NCBI GenBank assembly: GCA_015655535.1 | Contig: JAATEW010000218.1 | Location: 1 to 5,219, forward strand | DNA length: 5,219 nucleotides | From: Hyphomicrobiales bacterium | GTDB taxonomy: Bacteria; Pseudomonadota; Alphaproteobacteria; Rhizobiales; Beijerinckiaceae | Direction of reading: 5' to 3' | Shown: piece after piece, positions 1-4,707 of the stretch | Layout of the letters: every line of letters begins with the position of its first letter | How positions within the stretch are numbered: position 1 is the stretch's first letter | Program-made: the position numbers and the translations under genes | The notes under the pieces: model-generated | Told to the model about the DNA's origin: nothing | Seen by the model: the letters and a program-made list of their open reading frames with translations, nothing else | The model's database searches: none

Positions 1-476
1 ATGGCGAGGTCGTCGGCTACGGCGCCACCTCCGACGGCCATGACATGGTCGCACCTTCCGGGGAAGGTGCGGTCCGCTGCATGCGCATGGCCATGAAGGG
101 CAATGACGGCAAGGGTGTCGGCAAGGTCGGCTACATCAATCCGCATGGGACCGCGACGCCGGTTGGCGACAAGGTCGAGATCGAAGCCATCCGCGAGGTC
201 TTCGGCAACGACATGCCGCCGATCTCCTCGACGAAGTCGCTCACCGGCCATTCGCTCGGCGCGACCGGCGTACAGGAAGCCATCTATTGTTTGCTCATGA
301 TGCAGAATGGCTTCATCGCCGAAAGCGCCAATATCGAGGAACTCGACCCCGCCTTCGCCGACATGAACATTTTGCGCGCCCGCCGCGACAATGCGAAGCT
401 CGGTGCGGTTTTGTCGAATTCCTTCGGTTTCGGCGGCACCAATGCGTCCCTCGTCTTCAAACATGTCGATGCCTGA
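1..476 (+). CDS. fabB: Beta-ketoacyl-ACP synthase I (FabB), C-terminal part, 5' end outside window
   Basis: FabB condenses malonyl-ACP with acyl-ACP in the cytoplasmic type II fatty acid cycle and, with FabA, makes unsaturated chains. The frame is open from the left edge (first full codon at base 3) to TGA at 474-476, giving about 157 residues of a protein normally near 405. Visible are the NPHGTATPVGD motif with the first active-site His (codon 144-146), the STKSLTGHSLGATG motif with the conserved Lys (234-236) and second active-site His (249-251), and the C-terminal glycine-rich NSFGFGGTNA. The nucleophilic Cys would lie upstream of the window. The stretch GVQEAIY followed by LLMMQNGFIA and NIEELD matches FabB better than FabF. 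fabI follows with overlapping ends. In many Hyphomicrobiales fabA precedes fabB; that cannot be seen here. The truncation is caused by the window edge, not by a mutation. Confidence 0.96.
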   Translation, partial: GEVVGYGATSDGHDMVAPSGEGAVRCMRMAMKGNDGKGVGKVGYINPHGTATPVGDKVEIEAIREVFGNDMPPISSTKSLTGHSLGATGVQEAIYCLLMMQNGFIAESANIEELDPAFADMNILRARRDNAKLGAVLSNSFGFGGTNASLVFKHVDA

Positions 477-1326
477 GACCGCGGCACCTTCGACCGGCAC
501 GAGATTGATGGAGGGCAAGCGCGGCCTCATCATGGGCGTCGCCAACGATCATTCGATCGCCTGGGGCATTGCCAAAGCCTTGGCGGATCACGGCGCCGAA
601 CTTGCCTTCACCTATCAGGGCGAGGCTATCGCCAAGCGCGTGAAGCCGCTCGCCAAGGGGCTCGGCTCGACTGTGGTCATGCCTTGCGACGTCGAGGATC
701 TGGCCTCCGTCGATGCGGCTTTCACTGTGCTCGCCAAGAGCTGGGATCGCCTCGACTTCGTCGTTCATTGCATCGCCTATTCGGACCGCGCCGAACTCAA
801 AGGCCGATACGCCGATACGACGCGGGAGAATTTCACCCGCACCATGGTGATCTCGGCTTTTTCCTTCACCGAGATCGCCAAGCGCGCGGCGCCCTTGATG
901 ACGCAGGGCGGCGCGCTTTTGACACTCACCTTCGGCGGCGCCACCCGCGTCATGCCGAATTATAACGTCATGGGGATCGCCAAAGCGGCGCTTGAGGCGG
1001 GCGTACGCTATCTCGCCGCCGATTTCGGTGCCCAAGGCATCAGGGTCAATGCGATCTCGGCCGGGCCCGTGCGGACGCTGGCAGGAGCGGGAATCACGGA
1101 CGCCCGCGCGATGTTCAATTTCCAGAAGACGCATGCGCCGCTCAAATCCGAGATCAGCATCGCTGATGTCGGCGGCGCGGCGCTTTATCTCCTCTCGGAT
1201 TTGTCGCGTGCGGTGACGGGCGAAATCCATTATGTGGATGGCGGCTACAATATTATTTCGATGCCGCGTCCCGAAGCCTTGAAGGGCGCCGAAGGCGATC
1301 CGCAGCAAGACGAGGCGGCGCAGTAA
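469..1326 (+). CDS. fabI: Enoyl-ACP reductase, NADH type (FabI)
   Basis: FabI is a short-chain dehydrogenase fold enzyme that reduces trans-2-enoyl-ACP, the last step of each elongation cycle. From ATG 469 it has 285 residues (the family is usually 260-275, so both ends are slightly long). The dinucleotide-binding segment GVANDHSIAWGIA is at residues 23-35. The catalytic Tyr-X6-Lys is Tyr165 (961-963) and Lys172 (982-984), inside PNYNVMGIAK. The substrate loop region AGPVRTLAGAGI and the C-terminal HYVDGGYNI are present. Two active-site positions differ from E. coli FabI: the Tyr146 equivalent is Phe155 and the Gly93 equivalent is Ala103. The start is uncertain. ATG 463 and ATG 469 both overlap the end of fabB and neither has a Shine-Dalgarno. 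ATG 508 would give 272 residues starting at LMEGKRG-like homologous sequence. Overlap with fabB suggests translational coupling in one operon. Confidence 0.95.
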   Translation: MPETAAPSTGTRLMEGKRGLIMGVANDHSIAWGIAKALADHGAELAFTYQGEAIAKRVKPLAKGLGSTVVMPCDVEDLASVDAAFTVLAKSWDRLDFVVHCIAYSDRAELKGRYADTTRENFTRTMVISAFSFTEIAKRAAPLMTQGGALLTLTFGGATRVMPNYNVMGIAKAALEAGVRYLAADFGAQGIRVNAISAGPVRTLAGAGITDARAMFNFQKTHAPLKSEISIADVGGAALYLLSDLSRAVTGEIHYVDGGYNIISMPRPEALKGAEGDPQQDEAAQ

Positions 1327-1345
1327 TCGCTACGCAGTGAGTGCC

Positions 1346-1984
1346 ATGCCATTCGCCGAACCGCTTGAACTGGGTGCCGATTGGGCGAAGCCCGACGCCG
1401 TCGTCGTGCTGCTGCATGGCGGACGTCAGACGCCCGAAGAGATGGGCTCACTCGCCATGGGGCTTGGCTGCCCCAATGTGCGTTATATCGTGCCCCGCGC
1501 GCCGGACGGCGGCTGGTATCCGAAAAGCTTTCTAGACCCCTTCGAAGACAACCAGCCATACGTCAACGACGCCATCGCGCATATCGCAAGCCTGCTGGAC
1601 ATGATCCGCGGCAAGGGCGTCGCGCTCGACCGCATCCTGCTCGGCGGCTTTGCCGAAGGCGCCTGCATCTTGTCCGAGTTTCTGGTGCGCAATCCGAAAT
1701 CCTATGGCGGATTGATGATCCTAACCGGCGGCCTCATGGATCACACCGCCATCGGCAAACGGCCGGGCAGCGGGTTGCTCGCCGTGCCGACCTATGTGAG
1801 CGGCAGCGAGATCGGCGAAGAGGTGCCGGTGCAGCGCATCCGCGACACGATCCGCACCTTGCAGGCAGGCGGTGCCTTGATCCGCTCGCATATTTTCACC
1901 GAGCGGCCGTTTACCATCAGCGACGAAGAAAAAGTCGAGATGCGCAAGCTGATCTTGGAAGCGATCGTTGCGGCTGAGGCGTGA
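1346..1984 (+). CDS. Phospholipase/carboxylesterase-family alpha/beta-hydrolase with an apparently lost catalytic triad
   Basis: The length (212 residues from ATG 1346) and residue pattern fit the Abhydrolase_2 family (bacterial carboxylesterase and eukaryotic acyl-protein thioesterase relatives). Family landmarks in order are VVLLHGG (oxyanion strand and turn), IVPRAP, GGWYPKSFLDP, the nucleophile-elbow context LLGGFAEGACIL, GGLMILTGGLMD, and SEIGEEVP followed by a TISDEE segment. In active members the elbow is GFSQG, the acid site is SD-x-DPHIP-like and the base is in GMGHT. Here the aligned positions are Ala103 (codon 1652-1654), Gly157 (1814-1816) and Phe189 (1910-1912), so Ser, Asp and His all seem replaced. 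Spacings of 54 and 32 residues suit the family. The frame is intact and codon use resembles the neighbours, which argues against a decaying gene. A GTGAG just before ATG 1346 may be the ribosome site; GTG 1337 is the alternative start. It lies 19 bases after fabI and is probably in its operon. The biochemical role is unknown and hydrolase activity is doubtful. Confidence 0.88.
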   Translation: MPFAEPLELGADWAKPDAVVVLLHGGRQTPEEMGSLAMGLGCPNVRYIVPRAPDGGWYPKSFLDPFEDNQPYVNDAIAHIASLLDMIRGKGVALDRILLGGFAEGACILSEFLVRNPKSYGGLMILTGGLMDHTAIGKRPGSGLLAVPTYVSGSEIGEEVPVQRIRDTIRTLQAGGALIRSHIFTERPFTISDEEKVEMRKLILEAIVAAEA

Positions 1985-1989
1985 CCATC

Positions 1990-2031
1990 GTGCGCTCTTT
2001 CTCCCTGTAGGAGACGGGCGCACAGCCTTTT
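1990..2031 (+). terminator. Intrinsic terminator after the fabB-fabI-hydrolase operon
   Basis: An outer 8-bp stem (1990-1997 with 2016-2023, one G-T pair) and an inner 5-bp stem (2000-2004 with 2010-2014) enclose the loop CTGTA, with a small internal loop between the stems. On the plus strand the hairpin is followed by AGCC and TTTT (2028-2031). It begins six bases after the hydrolase stop. The T-run overlaps the stop codon of the converging TPR gene. On the minus strand no T-run follows, so it probably works mainly for the plus strand. Confidence 0.75.
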
Positions 2032-2941
2032 ATGCGCGTCCGACGCGGGCGACGCCTTCCTTGGCGACCTGATTGTTCGGATTGATGATCAAAGCGCGTT
2101 GATAGGATTCGATCGCCTTGGCCGTATTGCCGCTATGCTCATAGGCGAGGCCGAGCCCGGCCCAGGCGTCGGCATTCTTGTTGTTGACATTGAGGGCGGC
2201 GTTGAAATCCTCGATCGCCTTGTCGTTCTTGCCGGTCGCGAGCAGGCTCTCGCCGCGCGCTTCATAAGGCGCACTGGCGAAGGGGTCGCGGTCGATCGCA
2301 TTGTCGAAATCGGTGATGGCGAGCGCATGGTTGCCCTCGCGCTGATAGATCAGGCCACGTGCGTGAAAGGCCTGGGCGCTTTCGGGATGAAGGCGGATCG
2401 CCTGATCGAGGTCGTTGCGGGCTTCGGCCAGATTGCCTTGCGCACGTAAAAGATTGGCACGCCCGAGATAGGCCGGCGCATGCTGAGGATTGGCCGAAAT
2501 CGCCCGGTTGAAATCGGCAAGCGCGGCATCGTCGCGGCTGATCTGCCGATAGGCCAAAGCCCGGTTGGTGAGGGCGGCGGCGTTGTTCGGATCGAGCTTG
2601 ATCGCCTGGGTGAAATCGGCGATGGCCTCCTGATAGCGGCCGAGCTTGGCATAAGCGGTGCCGCGCGTGTTCAAAGCCTCGACGCTCGTCGGGTTTCTTT
2701 GCACGACATCGGTCAGCGATTTGAGGTTGGTGGTTTGCTCTTCCGGCGTGAGGTTGGTTTCGACTTCCGCGACACCCGGGCCGCGAACGCCGGTAAGCGA
2801 GCTCGTGCTTTCGCAGCCGGCGAGGCCGAGCGTGCTGACGAGCGCGGCTGCGAGCACGGTGTGAGGGGAAAGCCATCCCGAACGACATCGCAGGTCTGGC
2901 GTGGCCGTTTCCGCCATATGGATCGCCGAGGATCTATTCAT
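2030..2941 (-). CDS. TPR-repeat lipoprotein, six tandem repeats
   Basis: The 303-residue product has a long N-terminal leader with Arg18 and Arg20, a hydrophobic stretch at about residues 23-40 and the lipobox LAGC with Cys43. It is therefore predicted to be exported and lipidated. Residue +2 is Glu rather than Asp, which would suit transport to the outer membrane. After a linker rich in Ser, Thr and Gly come six contiguous tetratricopeptide repeats of exactly 34 residues each (87-120, 121-154, 155-188, 189-222, 223-256, 257-290) and a 13-residue tail. TPR arrays bind proteins or peptides; the partner is not evident. ATG 2941 is chosen because AGGA lies seven bases before it. ATG 2917 (MAET) would shorten the leader but lacks a ribosome site. 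The gene is on the same strand as rpsU, 195 bases downstream of it, and converges with the lipid operon. It may resemble NlpI-like or Pal-associated TPR lipoproteins in form, but no orthology is claimed. Confidence 0.9.
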   Translation of the reverse strand: MNRSSAIHMAETATPDLRCRSGWLSPHTVLAAALVSTLGLAGCESTSSLTGVRGPGVAEVETNLTPEEQTTNLKSLTDVVQRNPTSVEALNTRGTAYAKLGRYQEAIADFTQAIKLDPNNAAALTNRALAYRQISRDDAALADFNRAISANPQHAPAYLGRANLLRAQGNLAEARNDLDQAIRLHPESAQAFHARGLIYQREGNHALAITDFDNAIDRDPFASAPYEARGESLLATGKNDKAIEDFNAALNVNNKNADAWAGLGLAYEHSGNTAKAIESYQRALIINPNNQVAKEGVARVGRA

Positions 2942-2948
2942 GCTCGTG

Positions 2949-2952
2949 TCCT
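2949..2952 (-). promoter_or_regulatory. Ribosome binding site of the TPR lipoprotein gene
   Basis: The minus strand reads AGGA followed by seven bases and then ATG at 2941. This decides the start in favour of 2941 over the internal ATG at 2917, which has no purine-rich site before it. Confidence 0.6.
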
Positions 2953-3013
2953 AGACCTTATCGTCAGGCGTGTGAATCGTCAGATCCACGCTAGCCCAGT
3001 CTTTAGGCCGCCT

Positions 3014-3048
3014 CAATCGGGCAAGATTGGGACGGCAGCGCCCCAATC
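3014..3048. repeat. Overlapping inverted repeats of CAATC/GATTG in the rpsU-TPR spacer
   Basis: CAATC (3014-3018) can pair with GATTG (3025-3029) across six bases. The same GATTG, extended to GATTGGG (3025-3031), can pair with CCCAATC (3042-3048) across ten bases. The two stems share the middle arm and exclude each other. No T-run follows on the minus strand, so neither looks like a simple terminator. They lie about 75-130 bases before the TPR start codon, in either the rpsU 3' region or the TPR gene leader. Confidence 0.5.
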
Positions 3049-3103
3049 GACGCCAAGGTAAAGGACACTCAATCCTTCCGATTCTAATGAAGCTGCTCAG
3101 GAG

Positions 3104-3124
3104 GCCCTCGGCAAACCGATGGGC
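3104..3124 (-). terminator. Hairpin after rpsU, possible terminator without a T-run
   Basis: Read on the minus strand, GCCC and TCGG pair with CCGA and GGGC around the loop TTTG, giving eight base pairs with a single bulged A. It starts 12 bases after the rpsU stop, a normal place for a terminator or 3'-end stabilising stem. The following bases are CTCCTGAG, with no U-tract, so termination is uncertain and read-through into the TPR gene is possible. Confidence 0.4.
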
Positions 3125-3136
3125 GAAGGCGGCTGG

Positions 3137-3379
3137 TTAACGCGCACCGCCCATCACGGGCTTGGGCTTCATCGGCAGGAGCCCTTCGCGCTGCATCTTC
3201 TTGCGGGCGAGCTTGCGGGCCCGGCGGACAGCCTCGGCCTTTTCGCGAGCGCGCTTTTCGGAAGGCTTTTCGTAATGACCACGCAATTTCATTTCGCGGA
3301 AAATACCCTCGCGCTGCATCTTCTTTTTGAGCGCCTTCAGGGCTTGGTCGACATTATTGTCGCGAACGAGAACTTGCAC
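3137..3379 (-). CDS. rpsU: 30S ribosomal protein bS21
   Basis: bS21 is a small, very basic protein of the 30S subunit near the anti-Shine-Dalgarno end of 16S rRNA, and it assists translation initiation. The 80-residue product has the family start MQVLVRDNNVDQALKALKKK, the central MQREGIFREMK, a YEKPSEKRAREKAEA helix and a basic tail with ARKLARKKMQREG. E. coli S21 is about 71 residues; longer C-terminal tails are usual in alphaproteobacteria. The start codon is GTG (3377-3379), set by AAGGA seven bases upstream and by the conserved first residues. It lies between purK and the TPR gene on the same strand. A T6 terminator hairpin is found only 55 bases before the start, so its promoter is either very near or upstream of that hairpin. 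Confidence 0.97.
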   Translation of the reverse strand: MQVLVRDNNVDQALKALKKKMQREGIFREMKLRGHYEKPSEKRAREKAEAVRRARKLARKKMQREGLLPMKPKPVMGGAR

Positions 3380-3386
3380 GCATCAG

Positions 3387-3391
3387 TCCTT
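3387..3391 (-). promoter_or_regulatory. Ribosome binding site of rpsU
   Basis: The minus strand has AAGGA, then the seven bases CTGATGC, then the GTG start. An ATG lies inside those seven bases in another frame, only three bases from the AAGGA. The spacing and the conserved bS21 N-terminus favour GTG. Confidence 0.7.
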
Positions 3392-3402
3392 ATCTGTGGT
3401 CC

Positions 3403-3418
3403 CGCCGCAACCGCGGCA
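3403..3418 (-). other. Small GC-rich hairpin in the rpsU leader
   Basis: GCCGC and GCGGC pair perfectly around the loop GGTT, with a further T-G closing pair. It is 12 bases upstream of the rpsU Shine-Dalgarno on the minus strand. It could influence initiation or mRNA stability, but a short GC stem in GC-rich DNA may also be chance. Confidence 0.35.
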
Positions 3419-3434
3419 TCCGACGTGAATGGGG

Positions 3435-3467
3435 AAATAAAAAAGCGGGCGCTGAACGAGCACCTGC
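3435..3467 (-). terminator. Intrinsic terminator between purK and rpsU
   Basis: On the minus strand GC-A-GGTGCT pairs with AGCGCC-C-GC around the loop CGTTC. That gives eight pairs (one G-T) with one A-C mismatch. It is followed at once by TTTTTT and ATTT, a typical U-tract. It is the best terminator in the window for the purE-purK transcript, about 100 bases beyond the purK stop. If transcription of rpsU starts upstream of it, it would act as a leader attenuator. Confidence 0.75.
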
Positions 3468-3486
3468 ACGTGAGTGGTTAACTAGC

Positions 3487-3510
3487 AAAGAAAGCCCGGT
3501 TTGTCCAGGG
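3487..3510 (-). terminator. Weaker terminator-like hairpin downstream of purK
   Basis: On the minus strand CCC-T-GG pairs with CC-GGG around ACAAA, with one bulged T, followed by CTTTCTTT. The stem is only five pairs and the U-tract is interrupted by C. It could be the first of two tandem terminators for purE-purK. Confidence 0.4.
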
Positions 3511-3565
3511 TCGCACACAGCGGAAAACGGGTCGAAACGGGACATTTCTCGGCATTTTCGCGGGT

Positions 3566-4702
3566 TTATTTGCTCCGACCACCCTTCGGCTTTTCCGTCT
3601 CCGCCGCAGCGATGATTTTGGTGACATGGCCCATCTTGCGGCCCGGCCGCGCTTCGGCTTTGCCGTAGAGATGCAGACGGGCATCGGGATCGCGCAGGAT
3701 GTCGCGCCAGGCATCGGCCTCATCGCCGATCAGATTGTGCATTTCGACCACGGCCCCGCGGCGCTCCGTGGACCCCAGCGGCCAGCCGCAGATCGCCCTG
3801 ACATGCTGCTCGAATTGCGAGGTCGCGGCGCCGTCCTGCGTCCAATGTCCGGAATTATGCACGCGCGGCGCGAGCTCGTTCACGATGACCGATTGGTGTA
3901 ACACGCCGGTACGATCCGGCGCTTCGGTGATGAACATTTCGACGCCGATCACGCCCTCATAATCCAGCGCTTCGGCAATGTGCCGGGCGATGCCGACGGC
4001 TGTTTCCGCCGCTTCCGGCGAAACTTGCGCCGGTGCGCGCGTCACACTCAAAATATGATGATCGTGCTGGTTCTCGCAGACGTCATAGGCCGCGAAGGTC
4101 CCGTCCAATCCCCGCGCGGCGACGACTGAAACCTCCTTGATGAAAGGCACGACGCCTTCGAGGATCGCTTCGACGCCGCCGAGCGAACGGAAGCTGACGG
4201 CGAGATCCGAGCCCTCGCGCACGATCGTCTGGCCTTTGCCGTCATAGCCGAAACGCCGCGTCTTCAAGATCGAGGGGCGTCCGAGCTGCCCCACGGCGCG
4301 GGCAAGCGCGCCCGCATCGTCGACTTGCGCAAAAGGCGCGGTCGCTATGCCGAGGCTGCTGAGAAACTGCTTCTCGATCAGCCGGTCCTGGCTCGTCGCC
4401 AAGGCGCGCGGGTTCGGCCGCACGGGACAGATTGCGGCCAGCACGTCCGCCGTGCGGGCCGGCACATTTTCGAATTCATAGGTGATGACATCGACGCTGC
4501 CGGCAAAAGCGGCTAGCGCCGCTTCGTCCTCATAAGGGGCGATCGTATGAGCGGCCGCCACATCGAAGGCCGGGTTATCGGAGTCGGGCGAATAAATATG
4601 GGTCTTGAGGCCGAGCTCCGCCGCGGCGACCGCCAGCATGCGCCCGAGCTGACCGCCGCCCAAAATGCCGATCGTCGCGCCGGGACGGGTCTCCTGCGCC
4701 AT
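3566..4702 (-). CDS. purK: N5-carboxyaminoimidazole ribonucleotide synthase (PurK)
   Basis: PurK uses ATP and bicarbonate to carboxylate AIR to N5-CAIR, which PurE then rearranges; both act in the cytoplasm in de novo purine synthesis. The 378-residue protein is an ATP-grasp enzyme of normal length. Motifs from N to C are the glycine-rich GILGGGQLGRM (residues 12-22), YEFENV (75-80), the ATP-binding KTRRFGYDGKGQ (147-158), KEVSV (189-193), the PurK-typical NELAPRVHNSGHWTQD (275-290) and the C-terminal LYGKAEARPGRKMGH (346-360). ATG 4702 is chosen because it lies five bases after the purE stop and leaves only a nine-residue stretch before the first beta strand. An in-frame upstream extension to 4762 would run back into purE and is not homologous-looking. 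The ribosome site is weak, so translation is probably coupled to purE. Confidence 0.97.
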   Translation of the reverse strand: MAQETRPGATIGILGGGQLGRMLAVAAAELGLKTHIYSPDSDNPAFDVAAAHTIAPYEDEAALAAFAGSVDVITYEFENVPARTADVLAAICPVRPNPRALATSQDRLIEKQFLSSLGIATAPFAQVDDAGALARAVGQLGRPSILKTRRFGYDGKGQTIVREGSDLAVSFRSLGGVEAILEGVVPFIKEVSVVAARGLDGTFAAYDVCENQHDHHILSVTRAPAQVSPEAAETAVGIARHIAEALDYEGVIGVEMFITEAPDRTGVLHQSVIVNELAPRVHNSGHWTQDGAATSQFEQHVRAICGWPLGSTERRGAVVEMHNLIGDEADAWRDILRDPDARLHLYGKAEARPGRKMGHVTKIIAAAETEKPKGGRSK

Positions 4703-4707
4703 ATGCG

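Noticed and set aside
457..1308. Long open frame on the minus strand opposite fabI (283 codons)
   Set aside because: It mirrors fabI codon by codon in GC-rich DNA, shows no recognisable motif, and fabI is certain on the other strand.
1381..1977. Plus-strand open frame of 198 codons inside the hydrolase gene in another frame
   Set aside because: It is rich in Arg and His as expected of an out-of-frame reading, while the hydrolase frame matches a known family along its whole length.
2087..2680. Apparent tandem DNA repeats of about 102 bases
   Set aside because: They are the coding of the six TPR units; the nucleotide copies are diverged and do not form a separate repeat element.
2942..3060. 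Possible promoter for the TPR gene (TTGAGG, 17 bases, TAGCGT on the minus strand)
   Set aside because: The -10 match is poor and in GC-rich alphaproteobacterial DNA such pairs occur by chance; not supported enough to annotate.
2480..3061. Plus-strand open frame of 193 codons opposite the TPR gene and its upstream spacer
   Set aside because: Its repetitive composition is the complement of the TPR repeats, and there is no ribosome site or family pattern.
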